Below, one piece after another: positions 36,627-45,112 of a DNA stretch of 55,747 nucleotides. The notes beneath the pieces are model-generated. The model saw only the letters and a list, made by a program, of their open reading frames with translations, did no database searches and was not told the DNA's origin. The position numbers and the translations under genes are program-made. Numbering within the stretch: position 1 is the stretch's first letter; every line of letters starts with the position of its first letter. This DNA comes from an uncultured Enterobacterales bacterium (GTDB lineage: Bacteria; Pseudomonadota; Gammaproteobacteria; Enterobacterales; Enterobacteriaceae), in NCBI GenBank assembly GCA_946478305.1, contig CAMLBO010000018.1:1-55747 (forward strand), given 5' to 3'.

Positions 36627-36956
36627 ATGTCTGCACAACCGGTAGATATTCAAATTTTTGGCCGCTCGTTACGAGTGAATTGTCCGCCAGAACAACAAGA
36701 AGCATTGAACATGGCTGCTGAGGATCTTAATCAGCGGTTGCAAGATCTGAAAGTTCGCACTAGAGTCACCAATACAGAGCAGTTAGTTTTTATCGCGGCA
36801 CTGAATGTGTGTCACGAACTTGCTCAGGAACGGTTGAAAACCCGTGACTATGCGTCGAATATGGAGCAACGTATTCGGATGCTGCAACAGACGATTGAGC
36901 AGGCACTGCTCGAACAAGGGAAGATCTCTGAACGTGAAGGGGCACCTTTCGAATAA
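36627..36956 (+). CDS. zapA: Cell division protein ZapA
   Basis: Binds and cross-links FtsZ protofilaments at the division ring. The 109-residue protein begins [20 protein letters not shown] and ends in a long coiled coil (about residues 60-100). Length equals E. coli ZapA. ATG 36627 is preferred to 36549, because the extra 26 residues have no homology and GGAAGG precedes 36627. Followed by 6S RNA. Confidence 0.95.
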   Translation: MSAQPVDIQIFGRSLRVNCPPEQQEALNMAAEDLNQRLQDLKVRTRVTNTEQLVFIAALNVCHELAQERLKTRDYASNMEQRIRMLQQTIEQALLEQGKISEREGAPFE

Positions 36957-37021
36957 GTGCAGTTTACCAATAACTTAAGGGGTTGATTCGCTTGTCACAG
37001 GCAGTCGACCACGAGTAAAAA

Positions 37022-37205
37022 ATTTCTCTGAGATGTTCGCCAGCGGGCCCGTCCCCTGAGCCGATAATTAGTACCAACAGAATGTGATGATCCGTAATCG
37101 GTGCGCATGCTCGGTCCGTCCGAGAAGCCTAAAGACTGCGACAGCACGTTCACCTTGAACCATGGGTTCAAGGGTTACAGCCTGCGACGGCATCTCGGAG
37201 ATTCC
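37022..37205 (+). ncRNA. ssrS: 6S RNA
   Basis: 184 bases starting ATTTCTCTGAGATGTTCGC and ending CATCTCGGAGATTCC, whose ends pair with each other. The conserved GAGCATGCTCGGTCCGTCCG-type core (here GCGCATGC...) and CCTTGAACC...GGTTCAAGGG stem are intact and match E. coli 6S RNA. It binds sigma70 RNA polymerase in stationary phase. It sits between zapA and fau, its normal place, and is probably cotranscribed with fau. Confidence 0.97.
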
Positions 37206-37246
37206 CCCTTCTTTATTCCGGTACAATCCCTTTTGGTTCTGTATCT

Positions 37247-37843
37247 ATGTCGCTTCCTCCTCAACATGCCTCACTCAGACAACGCCTTCGAAACGAAGTC
37301 CGCCAGCGCAGAAAAAACCTCAGCCCTGAACAACAACAGCTTTTTGCCCAACAGGCCGCACGTCGTATCGCTGCACACTCGCGTATTCAGGCCGCCTCAA
37401 CGATATCCGTATTTCTCTCTTTTGATGGTGAACTCAATACCGCGCCACTGATCGCACGCCTGTGGCATGACGGTAAACAGCTCTGTCTGCCGGTACTGCA
37501 TCCTTTTACCCCCGGCAATCTGCTTTTTTTGCGCTATACGCCACAGACACCGCTTATACGCAACCGTCTTAAAATCCTCGAGCCGCAACTCGACGTCACG
37601 CAGATTGTTCCGCTTTCGCAGCTGGATATTATTCTGACGCCGCTGGTTGCTTTTGATCAGCACGGCCAGCGCCTGGGAATGGGCGGCGGCTTTTACGACC
37701 GCACACTGGAAAACTGGCAGAACGGTGGACCTTATCCGATGGGGCTGGCGCACGATTGCCAGCAGGTAAACGACTTACCGGTAGAAGAGTGGGATGTGCC
37801 GCTGCCGGAAGTGATCACGCCCGGCAAAATGTGGAAGTGGTAA
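37247..37843 (+). CDS. fau: 5-formyltetrahydrofolate cyclo-ligase
   Basis: Converts 5-formyl-THF to 5,10-methenyl-THF with ATP. The 198-residue protein carries the family motif LGMGGGFYDRTL and the N-terminal basic RQRRKNLSPEQQQ. It is about 16 residues longer at the N terminus than the E. coli annotation. ATG 37247 is likely but its ribosome-binding site is weak. It lies 42 bases after 6S RNA, as in most gammaproteobacteria. Confidence 0.93.
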   Translation: MSLPPQHASLRQRLRNEVRQRRKNLSPEQQQLFAQQAARRIAAHSRIQAASTISVFLSFDGELNTAPLIARLWHDGKQLCLPVLHPFTPGNLLFLRYTPQTPLIRNRLKILEPQLDVTQIVPLSQLDIILTPLVAFDQHGQRLGMGGGFYDRTLENWQNGGPYPMGLAHDCQQVNDLPVEEWDVPLPEVITPGKMWKW

Positions 37844-38010
37844 ATAAAGCGCAATAAAACTCTCTCTGTATCTCCTGCCCGTAAAACACAGCTTTCCGGG
37901 TACTTATGTATATAAATCACTAACCATGTTGTAACTAACGTAATGGTTTGTTTATTACCGCAATGAAGAAAAATTTTAATTCATTGATTTATTATGAATT
38001 ATTGTTTTTG

Positions 38011-38072
38011 TACGTCCCGTTACACGCCGACACCAATCACTCACGGACAACCATGTTCGACACGCCTATTAT
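38011..38072 (+). promoter_or_regulatory. Candidate asr promoter with RstA-box-like site
   Basis: TACGTCCCGTTACA (38011-38024) matches the RstA box TACATNTNGTTACA at ten of twelve defined positions. A -10-like TATTAT lies at 38067-38072. In E. coli asr is induced by acid through RstBA and PhoBR, so the site fits. The -35 is poor, as expected for an activated promoter. Confidence 0.5.
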
Positions 38073-38131
38073 TCTCTCAACGGCCCCGCAGTGGGGTACA
38101 CACATAAACCAAGATTTTTGAGGAATTAAAC

Positions 38132-38560
38132 ATGAAAAAAGTATTAGCTCTGGTTGTCGCCGCTGCAATGGGTCTGTCTTCTGTTGCTTTCGCTGCTGAA
38201 ACTACCGCTGCTCCAGCACCTGCTGCTTCAACTACCGCTGCTCCAGCTGCTAAAGCACCTGCTAAGCACGTAGTTAAAAAAGCACACAAGAAACCAGCTC
38301 AGAAAGCCCAGGCTGCCAAGAAACACAAAAAACACGCTAAGAAAGCAGCACCAGCTGCACAGAAAGCGCAAGCGGCTAAAAAACACGTGAAGCATGCTAA
38401 GAAAGCGGCTCCGGTAGCTCAGAAAGCCCAGGCTGCTAAAAAACACGTGAAACACGCTAAAAAAGCTGCACCGGTAGCTCAAAAAGCCCAGGCTGCTAAA
38501 AAACACGTGAAACATGCTAAAAAAGCTGCACCAGCTGCAAAAGCAACGCCAGCAGCATAA
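38132..38560 (+). CDS. asr: Acid shock protein Asr
   Basis: Periplasmic acid-induced protein. The 142-residue precursor has a signal peptide identical in style to E. coli Asr ([21 protein letters not shown]), then an Ala/Lys/His/Pro-rich, very basic body. Residues 56-135 are four copies of a 20-residue unit with the pattern [20 protein letters not shown]. E. coli Asr has the same [10 protein letters not shown] core in fewer copies. GAGG precedes the ATG. In E. coli asr lies at another locus. Confidence 0.95.
   Translation: MKKVLALVVAAAMGLSSVAFAAETTAAPAPAASTTAAPAAKAPAKHVVKKAHKKPAQKAQAAKKHKKHAKKAAPAAQKAQAAKKHVKHAKKAAPVAQKAQAAKKHVKHAKKAAPVAQKAQAAKKHVKHAKKAAPAAKATPAA
38297..38536 (+). repeat. 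Four 60-bp tandem repeats within asr
   Basis: In-frame units of 60 bases encode residues 56-75, 76-95, 96-115 and 116-135. Units 2-4 are nearly identical at the DNA level, and unit 1 differs mainly in KHKKH for KHVKH. Copy number is likely to vary between strains by slippage or recombination. Confidence 0.9.
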
Positions 38561-38612
38561 GTAAAACGTCTTAGTGAGGGTATCTCCTCACCGATATCAA
38601 GACTGATTATTG

Positions 38613-38640
38613 AACACCCGGCTCGCCGGGTGTTTTTTTC
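38613..38640 (+). terminator. Rho-independent terminator of asr
   Basis: A strong 10-bp stem AACACCCGGC/GCCGGGTGTT with a tiny loop is followed by seven T. It separates asr from the small ydgU-like gene, so expression of the latter would need read-through or its own promoter. Confidence 0.88.
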
Positions 38641-38667
38641 TCCAGTTTTTATATGAGGTATTGATGG

Positions 38668-38757
38668 ATGATGTTACGCCGATACCTGTTCGAACTCACC
38701 ATGAGCGCCCTGCTTCTCTGCGGCGTGATCACCATGTCGTTACTTCTGAATATTTGA
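38668..38757 (+). CDS. ydgU: Small membrane protein, YdgU-like
   Basis: A 29-residue ORF encoding MMLRRYLFELTMSALLLCGV and a hydrophobic tail ending SLLLNI. It has a short basic start and a single transmembrane helix. GAGG lies 9 bases before the ATG. E. coli YdgU (27 aa, beginning MVGRYRFEF) is also encoded directly downstream of asr and shares the RY-FE start followed by a leucine-rich helix. Position plus similarity make it a good YdgU homologue; function is unknown. Confidence 0.72.
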   Translation: MMLRRYLFELTMSALLLCGVITMSLLLNI

Positions 38758-38811
38758 AGCGTTAAGTAACACCCACCTTCTGCCCGATACTGTCTTATCT
38801 CTATAGAAACG

Positions 38812-38850
38812 AAAAACCCCTACTTGTTGGTTAATCAACTTTCGGGGTTC
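38812..38850 (-). terminator. Rho-independent terminator of serA
   Basis: On the minus strand AACCCC (38849-38844) pairs with GGGGTT (38820-38815), with an inner GTTG/CAAC stem, and a T-run follows. It lies 45 bases past the serA stop. Confidence 0.75.
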
Positions 38851-38894
38851 ATTTCATGACGCCCGCAGGCGCCTTTATTATTTGTACATATTTA

Positions 38895-40133
38895 TCAGTA
38901 GAGCAGACGCGCGCGGATAGTTCCCGGTATGGCCTTCATCAGCTGCAATGCATTTGTCAGAGTGGCAACATCAGTTTCAGCGTCAATCACCACATAGCCG
39001 ATTTGCGGGCTGGTCTGCAAATACTGTGCAGAAATGTTGATGCCCTTATCGGCGAAAATCTGGTTGATACTGGTCAGCACGCCCGGACGGTTTTCGTGAA
39101 TATGCAGCAGGCGGCTGGAATTAGTGCCATGCGCGGGCAGCGAGGCTTCCGGGAAGTTAACCGCTGACAGGGTTGAACCGTTATCAGAATATTTCGCCAG
39201 TTTACCTGCAACTTCCAGACCGATACCTTCCTGCGCTTCCATCGTGGAGCCCCCGATATGTGGCGTCAGGATCACGTTATCAAATTCACACAGTGGCGAC
39301 AGGAACGGGTCGCTATTGGTGGCCGGTTCTTCCGGAAACACATCTATTGCTGCGCCGGAAATATGCTTGCTGCGCAATGCATCACACAGGGCCGGAATAT
39401 CAATGACCGTGCCGCGTGAGGCGTTAACCAGCAGTGCGCCTGGTTTCATTTGTGCTAACTGCTCAGCACCGATCATGTCTTTGGTATTGGCTGTTTCAGG
39501 AACGTGCAAAGTGACCACGTCGCTGGTTTGCAGCAACTCATTCAGGCTGCCAATCGGCTGCGCATTACCCAAAGGTAGTTTGCTTTCAATATCATAGTAG
39601 AATACCTGCATGCCCAGGCCTTCCGCCAGAATACCCAGCTGCGTACCGATATGTCCGTAACCGATGATCCCCAGACGTTTGCCGCGGGCTTCGAATGAAC
39701 CTACCGCCAGCTTGTGCCATATACCCCGGTGGGCCTTGGCGTTGGCAGAGGGAATGCCGCGCATCATCAGCAACATTTCGCCAAGCACCATTTCAGCAAC
39801 CGAACGGGTATTGGAGAAAGGTGCATTGAATACCGGGATCCCACGGCGGGTAGCAGCATCCAGATCAACCTGATTGGTACCGATACAGAAACAGCCTACG
39901 GCAATCAGCTTCTCAGCCACGTCAAAAACATCTTTCGTCAATTGGGTACGCGATCGGAGTCCAACAAAGTGCGCATCACGAATCGATTCTTTCAGCGATT
40001 CTGTGTCTAAAGCACCTTTGTGAAATTCAATATTGGTGTAACCCGCTGCACGGAGTGAATCAACCGCACTTTGGTGGACGCCTTCCACTAACAAAAACTT
40101 AATCTTGTCTTTCTCGAGTGATACTTTTGCCAT
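38895..40133 (-). CDS. serA: D-3-phosphoglycerate dehydrogenase
   Basis: First step of serine synthesis: oxidises 3-phosphoglycerate with NAD+. The 412-residue protein has the Rossmann motif GYGHIGTQLG, the catalytic Arg (NASRGTVID), Glu (DVFPEEP) and His (LTPHIGGST), and a C-terminal ACT domain (about 340-412) for serine feedback inhibition, starting RLLHIHENRPGVLTSI. Length and sequence match E. coli SerA (410). Confidence 0.97.
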   Translation of the reverse strand: MAKVSLEKDKIKFLLVEGVHQSAVDSLRAAGYTNIEFHKGALDTESLKESIRDAHFVGLRSRTQLTKDVFDVAEKLIAVGCFCIGTNQVDLDAATRRGIPVFNAPFSNTRSVAEMVLGEMLLMMRGIPSANAKAHRGIWHKLAVGSFEARGKRLGIIGYGHIGTQLGILAEGLGMQVFYYDIESKLPLGNAQPIGSLNELLQTSDVVTLHVPETANTKDMIGAEQLAQMKPGALLVNASRGTVIDIPALCDALRSKHISGAAIDVFPEEPATNSDPFLSPLCEFDNVILTPHIGGSTMEAQEGIGLEVAGKLAKYSDNGSTLSAVNFPEASLPAHGTNSSRLLHIHENRPGVLTSINQIFADKGINISAQYLQTSPQIGYVVIDAETDVATLTNALQLMKAIPGTIRARLLY

Positions 40134-40529
40134 TTCCCGACCCTATTTTTCTGACTGACGATGTCTGCGACCGACGATTTCTTACGGCTAACGTGGCTAC
40201 TTTTCAGCAGCAACACAGCCAACATAACAAAAAATTCGCCATCATCAATACAAACGATTGCCTGCCAGACAGCAGAAGGCTCAGCCCGTGCATGGCTTTT
40301 TAGAATTTAATGCTGGGTAAGAAAAATGGCACCGGATGTTACCGAGGTATGAGGAAGAAATGTGACATAAGTCACCAAATTAAGCCCTGCAAAGAAAAGA
40401 TGATTCAGCGGGAAAATTATCATCTTCATAACATTGCGTTATGACCGCATACAGACTGGCTGTGCCAGGAAAGACACAGCCAGATCTTCTGCTTATCGCC
40501 CTTGAGGCTGAAAGCTGCCTGAGTAAGGA
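40134..40529. other. Intergenic region between serA and rpiA
   Basis: 396 bases: the serA regulatory region next to 40134 and the 3' flank of rpiA next to 40529. It contains a CRP-like site (40361-40376) and an 8-bp hairpin TGGCTGTG/CACAGCCA (40457-40482) 48 bases past the rpiA stop, without a T-run. A 109-codon ORF starting at 40441 runs antisense into rpiA and looks spurious. Confidence 0.5.
40361..40376. promoter_or_regulatory. Candidate CRP site upstream of serA
   Basis: TGTGACATAAGTCACC matches TGTGA-N6-TCACA at nine of ten positions and contains the perfect inverted repeat GTGAC/GTCAC. It lies about 235 bases before the serA ATG. E. coli serA has a CRP- and Lrp-controlled distal promoter, which makes this plausible. 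Confidence 0.45.
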
Positions 40530-41192
40530 TTATTTCAGAGTAACGGTTTTCACGCCGTCGGGAGTGCCCACCAGCGCGACATCTGCGCCACGGTTGGCAA
40601 ACAGACCTACTGTAACCACACCTGCAATCCCGTTGATCTTATTTTCCAGCGCGATGGCATCGAGGATCGATAAATTATGCACATCCAGAATGATGTTGCC
40701 GTTGTCGGTCAGCACGTTCTGGCGGTATTCCGGAAGGCCACCGAGCTTCACCAGCTCACGCGCCACGTAAGAACGCGCCATCGGGATCACTTCCACCGGC
40801 AGCGGGAATTTACCCAATACGTCGACCTGCTTGGAAGCATCAACGATACAGATGAATTTTTTACTGATGGCCGCAATGATTTTTTCACGGGTCAGCGCCG
40901 CGCCGCCGCCTTTGATCATCTGCATCTGGCCGTTGATTTCATCGGCACCATCAACGTACACGTCCAGTTGATCCACTTCGTTACTGTCGAAAACATGAAT
41001 GCCGAGACTTTTCAGTTTGGCGGTAGAGGCATCGGAACTGGAGACCGCGCCCTCAATCTGATGCTTTATCGAACCCAGTGCATCAATGAAATGGGCAGCG
41101 GTGGAGCCAGTACCCACACCGACAATAGTGCCGGGAGTAACGTAATCCAAAGCGGCCCAACCGACAGCTTTCTTTAATTCTTCCTGAGTCAT
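40530..41192 (-). CDS. rpiA: Ribose-5-phosphate isomerase A
   Basis: Interconverts ribose-5-phosphate and ribulose-5-phosphate. The 220-residue protein begins [18 protein letters not shown] and has the phosphate loop [15 protein letters not shown], the catalytic region [24 protein letters not shown] and [24 protein letters not shown] 41192 fits E. coli RpiA (219 aa); the longer frame to 41258 has no homology. Confidence 0.96.
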   Translation of the reverse strand: MTQEELKKAVGWAALDYVTPGTIVGVGTGSTAAHFIDALGSIKHQIEGAVSSSDASTAKLKSLGIHVFDSNEVDQLDVYVDGADEINGQMQMIKGGGAALTREKIIAAISKKFICIVDASKQVDVLGKFPLPVEVIPMARSYVARELVKLGGLPEYRQNVLTDNGNIILDVHNLSILDAIALENKINGIAGVVTVGLFANRGADVALVGTPDGVKTVTLK

Positions 41193-41405
41193 TATGGCTT
41201 CTCTGCTTAGTAACCGGGTGGTTTCGGGGAGGTGACGATGCCAGTGATTATAAAGCATGTCCCCGTGAATTGGGTCTTTTGGATATGCCGCAGATCACAC
41301 TTATCGTCTCATTCGCCTGATGAGCGAGAACATTTTGTCCGCAACGAAAGCGGTAAATCTATGGCATAGTATTTGGATAAATTAAATTCAGGGGACAGAA
41401 CTCCG

Positions 41406-42308
41406 ATGAAACGCCCAGACTATAGAACACTACAAGCCCTGGACGCTGTGATCCGCGAGCGCGGTTTTGAGCGTGCTGCGCAGAAACTTTGCATCACTCA
41501 ATCGGCGGTATCTCAACGAATTAAGCAGCTCGAGAATTTATTCGGTCAGCCATTACTGGTCCGAACTGTGCCACCGCGCCCAACAGAACAGGGGCAAAAA
41601 TTGCTGGCGCTGTTGCATCAGGTTGAACTGCTGGAAGAAGAGTGGTTGGGCAATGACAGCGGCAGCGACAGTAATGACACACCGTTGCTCCTCTCGCTGG
41701 CGGTCAACGCCGACAGTCTGGCCACCTGGCTGCTGCCAGCGCTGAAATCTGTACTGGTTGACTCCCCTATCCGCCTCAATTTACAAGTAGAAGACGAAAC
41801 CCGCACGCAGGAACGTCTGCGTCGCGGCGAAGTGGTCGGGGCGGTGAGTATCCAGCCGCAACCTCTGCCAAGCTGCCTGGTGGACCAACTCGGTGCGCTG
41901 GACTATCTGTTCGTCGGCTCTAAACCCTTTGCCGATCGCTATTTCCCGAATGGCGTCACCCGGTCGGCGCTATTGAAAGCGCCTGCGGTGGCCTTCGACC
42001 ATCTTGACGATATGCATCAGGCCTTCCTGCAGCAAAACTTTGACCTGTCACCGGGCAGCGTACCCTGTCATATCGTTAACTCATCAGAAGCCTTTGTGCA
42101 GCTGGCCCGACAAGGCACCACCTGCTGTATGATCCCGCATCTGCAAATCGAGAAAGAGTTGGAAAGTGGTGAACTGATCGACCTCACGCCGGGATTATTC
42201 CAGCGCCGGATGTTGTTCTGGCACCGTTTCGCCCCGGAAAGCCGCATGATGCGTAAAGTTACTGATGCTCTTCTGGCGCATGGCCGTCAGGTGCTGCGTC
42301 AGGACTGA
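41406..42308 (+). CDS. argP: LysR-type regulator ArgP (IciA)
   Basis: Activates argO in response to arginine and controls several lysine-related genes. The 300-residue protein has the N-terminal HTH (about 4-62, [20 protein letters not shown] then [16 protein letters not shown]) and a periplasmic-binding-like effector domain. ATG 41406 gives the E. coli N terminus. Gene order rpiA-argP is conserved, but yggE and argO are separated from it here by an inserted pair. Confidence 0.95.
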   Translation: MKRPDYRTLQALDAVIRERGFERAAQKLCITQSAVSQRIKQLENLFGQPLLVRTVPPRPTEQGQKLLALLHQVELLEEEWLGNDSGSDSNDTPLLLSLAVNADSLATWLLPALKSVLVDSPIRLNLQVEDETRTQERLRRGEVVGAVSIQPQPLPSCLVDQLGALDYLFVGSKPFADRYFPNGVTRSALLKAPAVAFDHLDDMHQAFLQQNFDLSPGSVPCHIVNSSEAFVQLARQGTTCCMIPHLQIEKELESGELIDLTPGLFQRRMLFWHRFAPESRMMRKVTDALLAHGRQVLRQD

Positions 42309-42348
42309 TTAATCACACCCTCTGTCCGGCGGGTGTGAGTGGGTTACT

Positions 42349-43242
42349 TCACCCGCTCTTCTCCCGGACAAGGTCGATAAAGGCACGCAGACTCGCTGGC
42401 ACATGTCGGTGGCCGGAAAAGTAAATAAACAACCCCGGAATTAATGGGCACCACTCTTCCAGCACGGCCACCAGACGCCCTTCACTAATCGCCTTATTTA
42501 CATAAATTTCAGGCAGATAAGCAATTCCCAGGCCGTCTGAAGCGGCTTGAAGCATCAGTTGCGTGTTATCCAGTGTCAATGTCCCCGGAACATCGATAGC
42601 CATTTCCTGTCCATGACGGCGAAACTCCCAACGGTAACGTTTTCCACTTGGTAATCTTTGCCGCAAACACCGGTGACTGACCAGTTCATCCGGTGTTGCA
42701 GGGGCCGGATAAATGGCAAGATAATCAGGAGAAGCCACGGCGAGAAAGCGCTGGTCCGCACTCATGCGGATGGCAATCATATCCTGCGGCACTGCCTCTC
42801 CAAGACGGATCCCCGCATCAAATCCCTGTTCGATGATATCCACCAGCCGCCCTTCAGCCACCAGATCCAGTGACACCTCAGGGTAACGAGCCATGAATTC
42901 AGGCACAATATCTTGCAACAACAAACGGATAGCCCCCTCGCTGCCATTTATTCGCAGCTCTCCCATCGGACGCCCTTGCTCCCCAGCCACATCCCCGAGT
43001 ACGGCATCGAGATCACTCATCAGCGGGGCCAGGCGTTTTAACAAACCGTCCCCGGCCTCGCTAAGCGATACGCTGCGCGTCGTTCGGTGAAGCAGTCGCA
43101 CGCTCAGACGATCCTCCAGCCCACGAACGGTATGGCTGAGTGACGACCGGGTGATCCCCAACAGATCCGCAGCCCGGCGGAAACTGCGATGCTCGGCCAC
43201 TGCCATAAAAGCTCTTAATTCAGCCAAGGTAGGTTTATTCAT
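42349..43242 (-). CDS. LysR-family transcriptional regulator
   Basis: A 297-residue regulator with HTH (about 5-63, with FRRAADLLGITRSSLSHTVRGLE) and an effector domain. It is of the subgroup typified by DmlR/PerR-like regulators next to oxidoreductases. It is divergent from an SDR gene across 113 bases, a usual arrangement in which the regulator controls the neighbour. The inducer is unknown. This pair is absent from the E. coli argP-argO interval. Confidence 0.9.
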   Translation of the reverse strand: MNKPTLAELRAFMAVAEHRSFRRAADLLGITRSSLSHTVRGLEDRLSVRLLHRTTRSVSLSEAGDGLLKRLAPLMSDLDAVLGDVAGEQGRPMGELRINGSEGAIRLLLQDIVPEFMARYPEVSLDLVAEGRLVDIIEQGFDAGIRLGEAVPQDMIAIRMSADQRFLAVASPDYLAIYPAPATPDELVSHRCLRQRLPSGKRYRWEFRRHGQEMAIDVPGTLTLDNTQLMLQAASDGLGIAYLPEIYVNKAISEGRLVAVLEEWCPLIPGLFIYFSGHRHVPASLRAFIDLVREKSG

Positions 43243-43274
43243 TGGTGTTTTATTTTCACCTGTTCATGCGATTT

Positions 43275-43292
43275 ATTGGGTATTAACACAAT
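43275..43292. promoter_or_regulatory. Candidate LysR operator between the divergent LysR and SDR genes
   Basis: ATTG-N10-CAAT forms an inverted repeat (ATTGGGTATTAACACAAT) in the middle of the 113-base intergenic space, similar to the dyads that LysR-type regulators bind. It is about 65 bases before the SDR start and 33 before the LysR start. Confidence 0.4.
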
Positions 43293-43355
43293 AATAGCAC
43301 TGACCTATCCTTAATGCCTGACGTCCATTGATTCACTCTTACGAGGACAGGCAAC

Positions 43356-44183
43356 ATGACAAAAACATGGTTTATCACCGGTACCTCCACCGGCCTAGGC
43401 CGCCTTCTCACGCAACGACTCCTCGAACGCGGCGACCGGGTGGTGGCAACGGTGCGCAAGCAAGGAGCGCTGGACGAACTGCTCAAAAAACACGGTGAGC
43501 GTTTGCATGTCATCACACTCGACGTGACCGATACTCAGGCTATCAGAACGGTTCTGGCGAACGCCTTCACCCGCATGGGACGGATTGATATTGTGGTCAG
43601 CAATGCGGGCTACGGCCTGTTCGGCGCTAGCGAAGAAGTCAGTGACGAGCAAATCGACAGGCAGATCGCCACAAATCTGATGGGGTCGATTCAGCTTATC
43701 CGTGCCGCTTTACCCCATCTGCGGGCACAGGGTGGCGGCAGAATCGTACAGGTTTCATCAGAAGGCGGTCAGATCGCCTATCCGAATTTCAGCCTCTATC
43801 ACGCCAGCAAGTGGGGTATCGAAGGCTTTGTAGAATCTGTAGCTCAGGAGGTGGCACCTTTCGGCATAGACTTCCTGCTTGTCGAGCCCGGTCCGACCGG
43901 GACGAATTTTGCCGAAGGACTGGATCATGCAAAAACGATGGCCTGCTACGAAGAAACCCCAGCCGGTGAAGTACGCCGGGGCGTTGCCTCAGGCGATTTT
44001 GCCATTAACGGGGACGCCGTAAAAACGGTAGATGCGATGGTTTCCGCCGCCGATGCCGCAAAGCCCCCTTTGCGTCTTGCGCTCGGCAGCACGGCTTATG
44101 CCTCCATCCGCCAGGCACTAACGGAAAGGTTACGCGTATTGGAGGCACAAAAAGCGGTGTCACTTTCCACCGATCGGGACTGA
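43356..44183 (+). CDS. SDR-family oxidoreductase
   Basis: A 275-residue classical short-chain dehydrogenase. Visible are TGTSTGLGR (cofactor), SNAGYG, the catalytic Ser (QVSSEG) and YHASK. The alternation ATVRKQGALDEL after beta-2 suggests NADP preference (inference). GAGGA lies 9 bases before the ATG. The substrate is unknown. Control by the divergent LysR gene is likely. Confidence 0.9.
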   Translation: MTKTWFITGTSTGLGRLLTQRLLERGDRVVATVRKQGALDELLKKHGERLHVITLDVTDTQAIRTVLANAFTRMGRIDIVVSNAGYGLFGASEEVSDEQIDRQIATNLMGSIQLIRAALPHLRAQGGGRIVQVSSEGGQIAYPNFSLYHASKWGIEGFVESVAQEVAPFGIDFLLVEPGPTGTNFAEGLDHAKTMACYEETPAGEVRRGVASGDFAINGDAVKTVDAMVSAADAAKPPLRLALGSTAYASIRQALTERLRVLEAQKAVSLSTDRD

Positions 44184-44193
44184 CCTAAAGTAG

Positions 44194-44230
44194 ATAACAA
44201 AAAACCCGCCGAGGCGGGTTTTTTGTTATC
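44194..44230. terminator. Bidirectional terminator between the SDR gene and yggE
   Basis: AAAAAACCCGCC-GAG-GGCGGGTTTTTT-type perfect palindrome (GATAACAA on the left matched by TTGTTATC on the right) with T-runs on both strands. It serves the two convergent genes. Confidence 0.9.
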
Positions 44231-44240
44231 TGTACAAGGG

Positions 44241-44280
44241 CATCCCCCAAAATAATTCGAGTTGCCTGAAGGCGACTTAA
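44241..44280. repeat. Dispersed intergenic repeat fragment (AATAATTCGAGTTGC type)
   Basis: CCCCCAAAATAATTCGAGTT followed by GCC-TGAA-GGCGAC. From memory, sequences of the form CCCCAAAATAATTCGAGTTGC are scattered between genes in Yersinia, Serratia and relatives. GTTGCC/GGCGAC can pair with one G-T wobble. Only one partial copy is present in this window. Confidence 0.5.
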
Positions 44281-44293
44281 ATCATAAAGGACA

Positions 44294-45013
44294 TTAGCGC
44301 TGAATTTCGAACACCACATCTACCTGATCATCAAAGTGAATGCTCTGCTGTTCGTAGGTTTCAGCGGTATCATTTTGCGTCGTTGCGGCGGCGGCTTTAA
44401 ACATCTGAGCGACCGGCATTGGTTGATAATTCGCCACATGATAACGGATGCTGTAAACAGGACCGAGTTTAGCGTGGAAGCCTTCTGCCAATGCTTTCGC
44501 CTGTTGCGTAGCATTGTCGATGGCTTTCTGGCGCGCTTCGTCACGGAAACGGTCCGGATTCGCCACGCCCAGTTCAATAGAGCGGATTTCATTCAGGCCT
44601 GATTTCAACGCACCATCCAGCAAATCGTTCAGTTTGTCTAACTGACGCAACGTCACCTGAACCTGACGTACAGCACGGTAGCCTTTCAGCTGTGATGTCC
44701 CGTCTTTCAGATAATTGTATTCCGGCTGAGTGCTGAGGTTCGCGGCATTGATGTCTTTCTTCTCAATGCCGTTTTTTTGCAGGAAGGCGAAGTACTCAGC
44801 CACGCGCTGGTCAGCTTGTTGTTTGGCTGACGCGGCATCTTTGGCAGAGACATTGACTTCAATCGCCAGCGTCGCAATGTCCGGCGTTGCATCAACGCTG
44901 GCGGTCCCGGAAGTGACCACATGCGGACCCGCGGGAACTTCAGCAGCCTGAAGTGCAGCAGGTAACGTCCCTAATCCCAACATCGCGGCCATAGCCAATG
45001 CTTTCAATTTCAC
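44294..45013 (-). CDS. yggE: SIMPL-domain periplasmic protein YggE
   Basis: A 239-residue periplasmic SIMPL (DUF541) protein, linked in E. coli to oxidative stress tolerance. It has a signal peptide (KLKALAMAAMLGLGTLPAALQA) and the conserved HVVTSGTASVDATPDIATLAIEV. I place the start at GTG 45013: AAGGAGG lies 4 bases upstream and the N terminus then aligns with E. coli. The ATG at 45031 would put that Shine-Dalgarno inside the gene. Confidence 0.93.
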   Translation of the reverse strand: MKLKALAMAAMLGLGTLPAALQAAEVPAGPHVVTSGTASVDATPDIATLAIEVNVSAKDAASAKQQADQRVAEYFAFLQKNGIEKKDINAANLSTQPEYNYLKDGTSQLKGYRAVRQVQVTLRQLDKLNDLLDGALKSGLNEIRSIELGVANPDRFRDEARQKAIDNATQQAKALAEGFHAKLGPVYSIRYHVANYQPMPVAQMFKAAAATTQNDTAETYEQQSIHFDDQVDVVFEIQR

Positions 45014-45112
45014 AGTGCCTCCTTTAATCATTCCAGATATGGCATTACATTCATTAACCGCAAAACCGTAGCATATTCGATGGCAACAGAAACTAAGATT
45101 AGTGACAAAATC

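Noticed and set aside
38297-38536. CRISPR-like array at the 60-bp tandem repeats
   Set aside because: The repeats are directly adjacent, in frame and inside asr, without spacers or cas genes.
40441-40770. 109-codon plus-strand ORF between serA and rpiA
   Set aside because: Two thirds of it are antisense to rpiA. The free part contains a hairpin and no ribosome-binding site.
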